This document shows, in pieces, positions 1 to 7,128 of a stretch of 12,753 bases of DNA; position 1 is the first letter of the stretch, and the number at the start of each line of letters is the position of its first letter. This DNA is from Prevotella sp. UBA3837. Lineage in GTDB: Bacteria; Bacteroidota; Bacteroidia; Bacteroidales; Bacteroidaceae. The stretch is taken from assembly GCA_002392835.1 (NCBI GenBank), contig DGHX01000010.1, positions 10,751 through 23,503 of the forward strand, given 5' to 3'. The translations under genes and the position numbers were made by a program. The notes under the pieces are model-generated. The model worked only from the letters and a program-made list of their open reading frames with translations. It searched no databases and was not told the origin of the DNA.

Positions 1-7
1 CGAAGAA

Positions 8-205
8 TTACTGATTCGAACTGATGATGAGCAGGGCGATGGCAAGGAGGAGGATGGCCATGGAGAGGAGCATGGGAATGCTGACGTGCACTGCCCTACC
101 CTTCCTGCGGCTGCCGGCCGGCGACGTGAAGGCAGCATGTATGCGCTGCTCCGTAGTGTCGCGGGTGTAGATAGGCTTCAGGCTGAAGGGTCGCGGCCTA
201 TTCAT
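8..205 (-). CDS. Small single-pass membrane protein downstream of OstA-like gene
   Basis: Predicted protein of 65 residues. I chose the ATG at 205 because it overlaps the end of the OstA-like gene by 8 bases, a normal operon junction; a longer in-frame extension to 238 lies wholly inside the upstream gene. Residues 1-40 are polar and basic, with a SRRKGR cluster at about 33-38. Residues 42-62 are a continuous hydrophobic stretch (PMLLSMAILLLAIALLIIS) and only about three residues follow. The basic flank before the helix predicts a cytoplasmic N-terminus, giving a tail-anchor-like protein. I do not recognise a named family. The overlap with the OstA-like gene suggests co-translation and perhaps an envelope role, but that is inference. 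The coding region is convincing because of its position and clean membrane segment; its function is unknown. Confidence 0.7.
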   Translation of the reverse strand: MNRPRPFSLKPIYTRDTTEQRIHAAFTSPAGSRRKGRAVHVSIPMLLSMAILLLAIALLIISSNQ

Positions 206-1775
206 CGTCGCGCTCCTTTCCCCGCCAGATGAAGACATCGTCGCGCGACAGCGGCCGCACGTAGTCGTACCATGCGAAGCCCTCTATCTGCCGCTTGGCC
301 GGCGGAATCTGCGACATGGGGTACATGGTGCCTTCGGCCTTCGGCGTCCAGATGCGCTTCAGCTTGCCCACGCTGTCCATGAACATGCGCAGCTCCGAGG
401 TCTCCATATACACCAGTCCCACGTAGCTGCTGTCGGCCTTTTCCTCGGGATAGTAGACGGTGATGACGTTGTCCTTGGCCTGTGCCTCGTCGATGCGCCC
501 GTCGATGAAGTAGGCAAACATCTCCTTCGACGACACCTGGTTGTAGCACTGCTCCTTGGGCAGCTGCTCAATGGAAAAGGCGTTGTCGATGACATGGGCA
601 TGGTCGATGAGCGAGTCGCGCATGAACACCTCGATGACATCGCCCACCAGCTGCTGGTTCATGTTCCAGGTGATGGGGTCGTTATAGAGCGTCATGCACG
701 AGTCCTTCGACGAGTAGACGAGCGAGTCGCACACGGCCTGTATATCAATACGGTACGCGCGTACCTTATTATATGCATGCATGACGCGGTACACGGAGTC
801 GGTGTCGAGGTTATAGGAGAACACCTTGATGGTGTCGCCATGCACGAAGAGGGAGTCGCGCTGCGAGTAGTCGACGGCCAGTGCGCGGTCGGTGCAGACG
901 GCGTAGCCGATGCTGTCCTCATAGTGTCCGTAGTCGCAGTAGAGGAGCATCCTGTTCACCGTGTCGTTGAAGACGACGTTCCGGAATGCCTCGCTGACGC
1001 CCGTCTTCCCGTTGTGCCACAGGCTGTCGCCTACGATGGTGCGCCCGCCGTTGTCTAAGCGCGAGCGGTTCAGCAGCTCCGACTCCTCGGTATTGCTGTT
1101 GTAGTAGCCCTGCTCGGAGTAGATATGGCTGCGCCCTGAGACGATGTCGCTGGGTCCCACGATGTGTGCGCGCTTCAGCTGCGTGTCGTAGTAGAGCGAG
1201 TCGGTGGTGAGGTGGAACTGCTTGTCCAACATGTCCACATCATAGTAGAAGATGGCCATCTTCGTGTCGGTGTGGTATTCGCCCCAGTCGCTGGTGAGCG
1301 TGGTGCCGTTGTCCACCAGCCGTCCTCCGTTCTGGAAGTATCCCTGGCTCCAGATGCGGTCGTAGTACAGCTCGTCGGTGTAGAGTGTGGTCTTGCGGTG
1401 CTTCAGCACCACATGCTCCTTGGCCTCCATCAACAGCTGGTTGCCGTCGTAGTAGCCCTGGTCGCTGGTCAGCGAGAGGGTGTCGCCCTGCACCATGCGC
1501 ACGTGCCCCCATGCCTCGAAGCTGTTGCTGGCCTCGAAGAAGTTGGCGCTGTCGCAGTAGAGCTTCGCCCCGTCGTGCTCGAACTGCACGTTCCCGGTGA
1601 GCACCTGCGCGTCGTTGTTGCGCCAGCGGTCGTAGCGCAGCTCGTCGGCATGTATCAGGTAGACACGCTTCTCGGCGCGCTGCGCGCTAATGAACAGTGA
1701 ATAGTGAATAGTGAATAGCATCGCGCACACTATCCATACTATCCGTAACTTGAATATTGTTTTTATCCTATTCAC
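198..1775 (-). CDS. OstA/LptA-like organic solvent tolerance protein, putative LPS transport
   Basis: Predicted 525-residue exported protein. Residues 1-33 form a signal peptide (basic start NRIKTIFKLR, then a hydrophobic core ending near FISAQRA). From about residue 40 the sequence consists of repeated short beta-strand units of the OstA/LptA type (IHADELRYD, LTGNVQFEHDGAKLYCDSA, LTSDQGYYDGNQ, LTSDWGEYHTDTK, LTTDSLYYDTQLKRAHIVG). In the known family these build a beta-jellyroll or beta-taco bridge carrying lipopolysaccharide between membranes. It is much longer than E. coli LptA (about 185 residues), as is usual for the Bacteroidota OstA-like proteins. The start is a GTG at 1775; an ATG at 1721 is in frame but would leave a signal peptide without a basic N-region. 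The start region is built from AGTGAAT repeats (see that entry). The gene follows the SurA-like gene, whose E. coli counterpart helps assemble LptD. Family call secure; exact Lpt role inferred. Confidence 0.88.
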   Translation of the reverse strand: MNRIKTIFKLRIVWIVCAMLFTIHYSLFISAQRAEKRVYLIHADELRYDRWRNNDAQVLTGNVQFEHDGAKLYCDSANFFEASNSFEAWGHVRMVQGDTLSLTSDQGYYDGNQLLMEAKEHVVLKHRKTTLYTDELYYDRIWSQGYFQNGGRLVDNGTTLTSDWGEYHTDTKMAIFYYDVDMLDKQFHLTTDSLYYDTQLKRAHIVGPSDIVSGRSHIYSEQGYYNSNTEESELLNRSRLDNGGRTIVGDSLWHNGKTGVSEAFRNVVFNDTVNRMLLYCDYGHYEDSIGYAVCTDRALAVDYSQRDSLFVHGDTIKVFSYNLDTDSVYRVMHAYNKVRAYRIDIQAVCDSLVYSSKDSCMTLYNDPITWNMNQQLVGDVIEVFMRDSLIDHAHVIDNAFSIEQLPKEQCYNQVSSKEMFAYFIDGRIDEAQAKDNVITVYYPEEKADSSYVGLVYMETSELRMFMDSVGKLKRIWTPKAEGTMYPMSQIPPAKRQIEGFAWYDYVRPLSRDDVFIWRGKERDDE

Positions 1776-1826
1776 TTTTCACCCTTCACTATTCACTGTT
1801 CACTATTCACCCTTCACTATTCACTA
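1691..1826. repeat. AGTGAAT-type short repeats forming an inverted repeat around the OstA-like start
   Basis: On the plus strand, 1696-1718 reads AGTGAAT three times in tandem. From about 1769 to 1826 the complementary version (TTCACTAT, TTCACCC, TTCACTG units) recurs about eight times. Bases 1691-1708 and 1785-1802 are perfect 18-bp inverted copies separated by 76 bases, and the GTG start of the OstA-like gene at 1775 lies between them. The repeats fill nearly the whole gap between the SurA-like and OstA-like genes and also encode the FTIHYSLF part of the OstA-like signal peptide. Similar low-complexity repeats occur in many Bacteroidota intergenic regions (general knowledge). Whether the hairpin forms in mRNA and matters for translation is unknown. 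Confidence 0.85.
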
Positions 1827-1841
1827 GGGCGAAGCCCGCCT

Positions 1842-3269
1842 CTACCTTACCCATCCCTCGTACTCGAACTTGCAGTCGCGGTACTGGTCGTTCAGCCGCA
1901 CGTAGGTATTCTTGATTTTGTTCACCACCCAGTCGTGGAGGAATTGCTCGCGCCGTTTCTCCAGCACCACATTCTTCATCACCTGGAAGTCTTCGGTGAT
2001 GTCGGCCCTGTGTCCCGGAATCCTGTTTTTCAGTCTCGCCACGACGCAGACCGTCTTTCCGCGTGAGTTGATCATGGTGAAGGGTGCCGACACCTGTCCC
2101 ACCTGCAGCGTGTCTACGACACGTGCCACCTCCTGCGGCAGCTCCTTCATCTCGAATCGCGAGGTCTGTATGCCCCTTTCGGTGCGGTTGGCCATGAGGC
2201 CGTGGTTCAGGCGCGTGTCCTTGTCGTCGGAGAAGATGGACACGGCATCGTCGAAGGTGAAGTCTGCCTTGGTGTAGACATCCTTGATCTTTGTCGGCGG
2301 CACACCCTTTCGGATGCTGGTGGCAATGGTGTCGAGCAGTGCGAGCGAGGCGTTGACGGCGGAGTCGCCAACGACGGGCTTTCGCAGTATGTGACGCACC
2401 TTTATCTTGTCGCCGCGCTTGTCGATGAGCTGTATGATGTGGAATCCGAACTCCGACTCCACAATCTTCGACACCTTCGTGGGGTCGGTGAGGTTGAAGG
2501 CCACGGCGGCGAAGGCCGGGTCGAGTACGCCGCGCCCCACGTAGTCCATCTCACCTCCCATTCGGCTGGAGCCCGGATCCTCGGAGTACAGTCGTGCCAG
2601 GGTGGAGAACGACGTCTCGCCCTTGTTCACACGGTCGGTGTAGCTGCGCAGCTCGTCCTTCACCCGGTTGATCTCCTCGGGTGTGATGCGTGGCGTCAGC
2701 GTCAGTATCTGCACCTCCACGGCTGTGGGCACGTAGGGGATGCTGTCCTGGGGCAGGTCGCGGAAGTAGCGTCGCACCTCAGCGGGCGTGACGCTGATGC
2801 CCTCGACGAGCTTCTGCTTCATCTTCTGTATGAGCAGCTGGTCGCGCAGGTCGTCGTGCATGGACTGCCGTATCTGGCTGAGGCTCTGCTTGCGATACTC
2901 CTCCAGTTTCTCGCGCGAGCCCACCTGCTCCACCATATATTCTATGCGCGACTCTATCTCTGCCGAGATGTCGGCCTCGGTGACGTCCTTGTCGATACTG
3001 TCGATGGCGGCCTGGTGCAGGAACAGCTTCTGCACGGCTATCTGCTCTGGGATGGCGCAGTCGGGGTCGCCGTTCCAGCGTATGCCGTCCATGCTGGCCT
3101 GTATGCGCGTCACCTCAATGTCACTCTTCAGTATGGCCTCGTCTCCCACGACCCATACCACCTCGTCGACGATGCTGGCCAGGGAATCTTTCTCCTCGGC
3201 GGTGGCATGTAGGTTGAGAAGATATGGTAAGTATAGTAGGGAGAGTAAGAATATGGTGAGCTTGTTCAT
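1842..3269 (-). CDS. surA: SurA-like periplasmic chaperone / peptidylprolyl isomerase
   Basis: Predicted 475-residue protein. The start is the ATG at 3269, which shares its A with the TGA stop of the preceding gene (TGATG), so translation is probably coupled. Residues 1-24 are a signal peptide (MNKLTIFLLSLLYLPYLLNL, cleavage likely after HATA). Residues 28-170 match the SurA N-terminal chaperone region (VDEVVWVVGDEAILKSDIE; charged helices follow). Two parvulin-type domains follow: about 183-284, with LARLYSEDPGSSRMGGEMDY and ending in FGFHIIQLID, and about 288-415, starting KVRHILRKP. The first lacks the usual His of the RHIL strand (it has VQIL); the second has RHIL but lacks the closing FGYHI strand. 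SurA folds outer-membrane proteins in the periplasm; neighbouring isomerase and OstA-like genes fit that. Whether it isomerises prolines is doubtful from the split motifs; chaperone activity is the safer inference. Confidence 0.88.
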   Translation of the reverse strand: MNKLTIFLLSLLYLPYLLNLHATAEEKDSLASIVDEVVWVVGDEAILKSDIEVTRIQASMDGIRWNGDPDCAIPEQIAVQKLFLHQAAIDSIDKDVTEADISAEIESRIEYMVEQVGSREKLEEYRKQSLSQIRQSMHDDLRDQLLIQKMKQKLVEGISVTPAEVRRYFRDLPQDSIPYVPTAVEVQILTLTPRITPEEINRVKDELRSYTDRVNKGETSFSTLARLYSEDPGSSRMGGEMDYVGRGVLDPAFAAVAFNLTDPTKVSKIVESEFGFHIIQLIDKRGDKIKVRHILRKPVVGDSAVNASLALLDTIATSIRKGVPPTKIKDVYTKADFTFDDAVSIFSDDKDTRLNHGLMANRTERGIQTSRFEMKELPQEVARVVDTLQVGQVSAPFTMINSRGKTVCVVARLKNRIPGHRADITEDFQVMKNVVLEKRREQFLHDWVVNKIKNTYVRLNDQYRDCKFEYEGWVR

Positions 3270-4726
3270 CAATGGTTGTTTACAGTTTGTAGTACGTTCT
3301 GATTGACCTGGAAGGTGTAGCGGCGGCGCAGCTCGGCCACCCACTCCTTCTCCAGCTGCTCCTGATAGTCGGCCACCACCAGTCCGCGCACGTCGGTGTA
3401 GTCCTCGGGGCCCTTCTTCAGCAGCTTGCCGTAGTGGGCGTCGATGGGATAGTCGGCCAGTGCCTTCACCACGGTGTCCTTCTTGAACACAACCTTGTCG
3501 ATGTAGGGGTGGTCGCCCTTCTTGAAGATGCCCTTCTCCACGCGGATGCGTATGACGGAGTCGGCATTGAAGGTGGAGCGCAGTGCCTCGGCCCACTGGT
3601 CGAAGGGCAGCTTCTTCACGCAGTTCTTCACGGCCTTCACGTCGGCCTTGGTCTTCACATGGTAGGCCATGCCCTTGAAGCGGGGCTCGTCCCAGCCGTA
3701 GTTGGCGCGGTGAGCGGCGAAGTAGGCGGCCAGTCCGGCCTCGTCCTTGGCGGCCTTGTCCCACACGAGGGCGTTGCTGATTTCATAGAGCAGCAGTCCG
3801 TCGTGGTACTCCTGTATGAGGTAGCGCAGGTCCATGTCGGTCTTCGACAGCGAGTCGGCCTTCTGCGTCATCAGCTGCTGCATGGTGAGAGCACCGTTAG
3901 AGGCCTCCACCTGCTGTGCCACCTTCTGCTGGGCTATCTGGTCGCGCATGTTGCGCTGCTCCATGAAGCGCAGTATGGCGTCGTGGTGCTCCGCAAAGGG
4001 CTCCAGCATCTTGCGCTCCTTCATGAGGATGATGTGGTAGCCGAACGGCGACTTCACCACCTCCGACATCTGTCCCGGCTGCAGCTTGAAGGCCACGTCC
4101 TCGTACTCCTTCACGAACTGTCCGTGCTGCACGAAGGGGAGCTCGCCGCCCTGGCGTGCCGACCCGGGGTCCTGCGACAGGCGTGTGGCGAGGTCGGCGA
4201 AGTCGGCGCCGCCCTTCAGGGCCTGGTAGATGGAGTCGATGCGCACCTTGGCCTTGTCCCACTCAGCCTGCGGGGCCTGCTGGTCGGCGCGTATGAGGAT
4301 GTGTGCCGTCTTGATGAGTCCGTCGGGGCCAATGCGCTCCACCGTCTGGTCGTAGATCTTGCGGGCCTCAGCCTCCATGTCCTCGTCGGTGACGAGCATG
4401 GGCAGCACCTGCTGGTCGCGGTACTGGGCAAACTCCTGCTTGTAGCTGCTGAGCGTGTCGTAGCGGGCGTCGAGGGCGGCAAAGACCTTCAGCTTATAGT
4501 TGATGAACAGGTCGACGTATTCTTCGACGCTCTTCTTGTCGATGACGCCTTCCGAGTTGTTCTTGTTGTAGGAGTACTCAAACTCCGAGCGTGGCACGGG
4601 CTGGCCGTTGACCACCATGATGACAGGGTCGTCCTGCGCCGCTGCGCGGCTAAAGAATAATGAAAAAAGAATAAATAATAAACCTGTCGGCTTACTCTTC
4701 AACACTCTCATTACTGTACTTTTCAT
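3269..4726 (-). CDS. Parvulin-type peptidylprolyl isomerase, periplasmic
   Basis: Predicted 485-residue exported protein with a signal peptide (basic MKSTVMRVLKSKP, then GLLFILFSLFFSRAAA, cleavage before QDD). Residues 33-130 resemble the SurA/PrsA N-terminal region (VIMVVNGQPVPRSEFEYSYN). Residues 135-240 form one complete rotamase domain: AHILIRADQ with His142, LATRLSQDPGSARQGGEL, and SPFGYHIILMKER with His231. About 245 further residues are rich in charged helices and carry no second intact rotamase motif that I can see, though 340-430 (FKGMAYHVKTKADVKAVKN) may be a degraded one. It lies upstream of, and overlaps by one base, the SurA-like gene, so both probably act on exported proteins in the periplasm. 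Its first 35 bases overlap the end of the four-helix-bundle gene. An in-frame ATG five codons downstream is an alternative start. Confidence 0.88.
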   Translation of the reverse strand: MKSTVMRVLKSKPTGLLFILFSLFFSRAAAQDDPVIMVVNGQPVPRSEFEYSYNKNNSEGVIDKKSVEEYVDLFINYKLKVFAALDARYDTLSSYKQEFAQYRDQQVLPMLVTDEDMEAEARKIYDQTVERIGPDGLIKTAHILIRADQQAPQAEWDKAKVRIDSIYQALKGGADFADLATRLSQDPGSARQGGELPFVQHGQFVKEYEDVAFKLQPGQMSEVVKSPFGYHIILMKERKMLEPFAEHHDAILRFMEQRNMRDQIAQQKVAQQVEASNGALTMQQLMTQKADSLSKTDMDLRYLIQEYHDGLLLYEISNALVWDKAAKDEAGLAAYFAAHRANYGWDEPRFKGMAYHVKTKADVKAVKNCVKKLPFDQWAEALRSTFNADSVIRIRVEKGIFKKGDHPYIDKVVFKKDTVVKALADYPIDAHYGKLLKKGPEDYTDVRGLVVADYQEQLEKEWVAELRRRYTFQVNQNVLQTVNNH

Positions 4727-5075
4727 TCTTTCTTGTTGTTTTAATTGAAGAAATAAGTATTCTGATTATTTCGTCCAAATCACCTCTCATAGATGAATAG
4801 ACCTTTTGGTCAATATAATCTGTTTTGTTAAGAACCAACAACCAAAACGATGTTTCACTCGCCTCCTTTAAAGAAATACTTAGTTTACTGACGAAATCAG
4901 CCTTGCTTTGCGCATAGACAGCCTCAAACACATTTGCCCCAATGCTTGTGCCACTGCGCACAATCTGCTTTGACATCACGAACTCTTTTTTTTCGCTCTG
5001 AAGGTACTGACAACATTTCACTATGCGAATAGCGAAATCCAATGTCTTATCAGCTAAAACATTATCTGTAATCAT
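4692..5075 (-). CDS. Four-helix-bundle protein, S23 / 23S rRNA intervening-sequence family
   Basis: Predicted 127-residue protein, almost all helical, with the family signatures KQIVRSGTSIGANVFEA (36-52) and KLSISLKEASETSFWLLVL (64-82). Members were first noticed as proteins encoded in 23S rRNA intervening sequences; free-standing copies are widespread in Bacteroidota, and the related Avd protein works with diversity-generating reverse transcriptases. Known structures form pentameric barrels that bind nucleic acid. There is no rRNA and no reverse transcriptase here, so its role is unknown. The gene is distinctly AT-rich beside its GC-rich neighbours. Its 3' end runs 35 bases into the next gene, and it sits 51 bases after guaB. 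It is probably a late insertion between guaB and the isomerase operon, and transcription of that operon may now pass through it. Confidence 0.9.
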   Translation of the reverse strand: MITDNVLADKTLDFAIRIVKCCQYLQSEKKEFVMSKQIVRSGTSIGANVFEAVYAQSKADFVSKLSISLKEASETSFWLLVLNKTDYIDQKVYSSMRGDLDEIIRILISSIKTTRKNEKYSNESVEE

Positions 5076-5126
5076 CGTCAGCGTTTATTATTTGTTATTT
5101 AATCATTATTATTTAGGCGAAAGCCG

Positions 5127-6605
5127 CTACTCAGGACGGCTGTAGTTCGGGGCCTCGCTGGTGATGGTGATGTCGTGGGGGTGGCTCTCCATGACGCCGG
5201 CGTTAGTGATGCGGGTGAACTTGGCCTGGTGCAGCTGCTCGATGGTGGCAGCTCCGCAGTAGCCCATGCCCGAGCGCAGTCCGCCTATCATCTGATAGAT
5301 GACCTCCTGCACGGTTCCCTTGTAGGGCACGCGTCCTGCTATGCCCTCGGGCACCAGCTTCTTCACGTCCTTCGTGTCGGCCTGGAAGTAGCGGTCCTTC
5401 GAGCCGCGCTCCATGGCCTCGAGTGAGCCCATGCCGCGGTAGGACTTGAACTTACGTCCGTTGTAGATGATGGTGTCGCCGGGGCTCTCCTCCGTTCCTG
5501 CCACGAGCGAGCCCATCATGACGCACGAGCCTCCTGCGGCCAGGGCCTTCACGATGTCGCCCGAGTAGCGCAGTCCGCCGTCGGCGATGAGGGGCACGTC
5601 GGTGTCGCGCAGCACGCTGTACACGTCGTAGATGGCCGAGAGCTGTGGCACGCCCACGCCTGCCACCACGCGTGTGGTGCAGATGCTGCCCGGTCCTATG
5701 CCCACCTTGATGCTGTCGGCGCCGTTCTCAATGAGCATCTTCGCAGCGGCACCGGTGGCGACGTTGCCCACCACGATGTCGATGTTCTTGAACGATGCCT
5801 TGGCCTCGCGCAGCTTGTCGATGACGCCCTTCGAGTGTCCGTGGGCGGTGTCGATGACGATGGCGTCGGCCCCGGCGTTGACCAGTGCCTGCATGCGGTC
5901 GAGGGTGTCGGTGGTGACGCCCACTCCGGCAGCCACGCGCAGGCGGCCCTTCTCGTCCTTGCAGGCCATGGGCTTGTCCTTGGCCTTGGTGATGTCCTTA
6001 TAGGTGATGAGCCCCACCAGGTGGTTGTCCTTGTCCACCACGGGCAGCTTCTCAATCTTGTTCTCCTGCAGAATCTGGGCAGCGTCCATCAGGTTCGTCT
6101 GCTGGTGCGTGGTGACGAGGTTCTCCTTCGTCATCACCTCCTCTACGGGGCGGTCCAGGCGGCGCTCAAAGCGCAGGTCGCGGTTGGTGACGATGCCCAC
6201 GAGGCGCTTCTCGTCGTCGACCACGGGTATGCCTCCGATGTGGTATTCGGCCATGATGTCAAGAGCCTGTGCCACGGTGCTGCCACGGGGAATGGTGATG
6301 GGGTCGTAGATCATGCCGTTCTCAGCACGCTTGACGATGGCCACCTGGCGTGCCTGCTCGTCGATGGGCATGTTCTTGTGGATGACGCCGATGCCTCCCT
6401 CGCGGGCGATGGCAATGGCCATCTGGCTCTCGGTGACGGTGTCCATGGCAGCCGTCACAAAGGGCACGTTCAGCTCGATGTGGCGCGAGAAGCGGGTTTT
6501 CAACTCTACCGACTTGGGCAGTACTTCCGAGTAAGCGGGAATCAACAGGACGTCATCGAAGGTCAGGCCGTCCATCACGATTTTGTCTGCAATAAATGAA
6601 GCCAT
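5127..6605 (-). CDS. guaB: Inosine-5'-monophosphate dehydrogenase
   Basis: Predicted 492-residue cytoplasmic enzyme that oxidises IMP to XMP with NAD+, the committed step of guanine nucleotide synthesis. I chose the ATG at 6605 because it gives the canonical start (MASFIADKIVMDGLTFDDVL) and the normal family length; the frame stays open further upstream only through promoter DNA. The TIM barrel is interrupted by two CBS domains at about 97-205. The catalytic loop GIGPGSICTTRVV places the nucleophile at Cys309. The substrate-binding ADGGLRYSGD (341-350), SYRGMGSLEAM (388-398) and the mobile flap GIAGRVPYKG (421-430, with the general-base Arg425) are all present. No feature is missing, so it should be active. 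It has its own promoter box at 6639-6646 and appears to be the first gene of the left-hand transcription unit. Confidence 0.98.
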   Translation of the reverse strand: MASFIADKIVMDGLTFDDVLLIPAYSEVLPKSVELKTRFSRHIELNVPFVTAAMDTVTESQMAIAIAREGGIGVIHKNMPIDEQARQVAIVKRAENGMIYDPITIPRGSTVAQALDIMAEYHIGGIPVVDDEKRLVGIVTNRDLRFERRLDRPVEEVMTKENLVTTHQQTNLMDAAQILQENKIEKLPVVDKDNHLVGLITYKDITKAKDKPMACKDEKGRLRVAAGVGVTTDTLDRMQALVNAGADAIVIDTAHGHSKGVIDKLREAKASFKNIDIVVGNVATGAAAKMLIENGADSIKVGIGPGSICTTRVVAGVGVPQLSAIYDVYSVLRDTDVPLIADGGLRYSGDIVKALAAGGSCVMMGSLVAGTEESPGDTIIYNGRKFKSYRGMGSLEAMERGSKDRYFQADTKDVKKLVPEGIAGRVPYKGTVQEVIYQMIGGLRSGMGYCGAATIEQLHQAKFTRITNAGVMESHPHDITITSEAPNYSRPE

Positions 6606-6638
6606 AAGAATAAGTACCTTTCTTTTAAATATTGCGTG

Positions 6639-6646
6639 CAAAGGTA
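6639..6646 (-). promoter_or_regulatory. Probable guaB promoter -7 box (TACCTTTG)
   Basis: Read on the minus strand, the octamer TACCTTTG exactly matches the Bacteroidota primary sigma factor -7 consensus TAnnTTTG. It ends 33 bases before the guaB ATG, implying a leader of about 25-30 bases. I see no TTG or TTTG -33 box at the usual 19-21 base spacing; that position is occupied by a short repeat (6655-6686). Confidence 0.7.
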
Positions 6647-6654
6647 CGAATAAT

Positions 6655-6686
6655 ATTTGAGATTTGAGGATTGGGATTTGAGATTT
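6655..6686. repeat. ATTTGAGATTT direct repeat upstream of guaB
   Basis: The 11-mer ATTTGAGATTT occurs at 6655-6665 and again at 6676-6686, joined by GAGGATTGGG, giving a 21-base period. It lies directly upstream of the guaB -7 box, across the position where a -33 element would be. Such GATTTGAG low-complexity repeats are common between Bacteroidota genes; no function is implied. Confidence 0.75.
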
Positions 6687-6768
6687 ATGCTGTGCCTTGG
6701 TTTTTTTTAACACACCACTTGCAGCTACAACCATTTTTTGAGGATACGCGTGATGTTTTTTAGTTATA

Positions 6769-7122
6769 TTACTTTTTCCCGATAAACAAAAAACGCCTCA
6801 GAAGAATTAAGTATGAAATATAATAAGTTACTGATAGAAATAACAGAATATATTTCCTATACGGATAGCCATTAGTGTTCACTAACCAATAAACGATCAA
6901 AACAATAATTGGGCCATATACTATATTGTTTACTTTAACATTTAGAACAAGAGCCATAGCAATTAACTGGCATAAAAAAAGAATTAATGTTGCTCCATAG
7001 AACAATATTCCATCTGCAGTTGTAAAATGTCCAATAGGAAAACAATAGTTGACGATAGTAATCATCAAGTAATACATTACACAAAAAACAATATTAAGGA
7101 AAAGAAAGAGGACGATTCTCAT
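6769..7122 (-). CDS. Small four-pass membrane protein, putative immunity partner of Rhs tip
   Basis: Predicted 117-residue integral membrane protein. I chose the ATG at 7122; a TTG two codons earlier is possible. Hydrophobic segments lie at about 3-25, 38-60, 66-82 and 90-108, with a basic tail (RRFLFIGKK). No family is recognised. The gene starts 6 bases after the stop of the Rhs-type fragment and shares its AT-rich composition, very different from flanking recQ and guaB. In Rhs and other polymorphic toxin systems, the gene immediately after the toxin tip usually encodes the immunity protein, and multi-pass immunity proteins are known where the toxin targets the membrane. That makes immunity the best guess, based only on position and composition. 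Alternatively it is an unrelated membrane protein brought in with the island. Confidence 0.6.
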   Translation of the reverse strand: MRIVLFLFLNIVFCVMYYLMITIVNYCFPIGHFTTADGILFYGATLILFLCQLIAMALVLNVKVNNIVYGPIIVLIVYWLVNTNGYPYRKYILLFLSVTYYISYLILLRRFLFIGKK

Positions 7123-7128
7123 TTTCAA

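Noticed and set aside
3270..3764. A long N-terminal extension of the SurA-like protein
   Set aside because: It is an out-of-frame reading of the upstream isomerase gene; the signal peptide and TGATG overlap fix the start at 3269.
3434..4660. A 408-codon plus-strand frame opposite the parvulin gene
   Set aside because: Antisense to a gene with a signal peptide and rotamase motifs; the translation has no domain-like features. The same holds for the plus-strand frames opposite guaB, clpX, clpP and the OstA-like gene.
4745..4790. Promoter for the parvulin gene inside the four-helix-bundle gene
   Set aside because: A TTTG followed after 19 bases by a TATTTCTT-like box exists, but the match is poor and expected by chance in AT-rich DNA.
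4692..5075. Diversity-generating retroelement (Avd-like helper)
   Set aside because: No reverse transcriptase and no template/variable repeat pair is visible; the protein fits the broader S23 family.
5116..5125. Hairpin GGCGAAAGCC just after guaB as a terminator
   Set aside because: The stem is only three base pairs, and the downstream DNA lacks a continuous T-tract; too weak to call.
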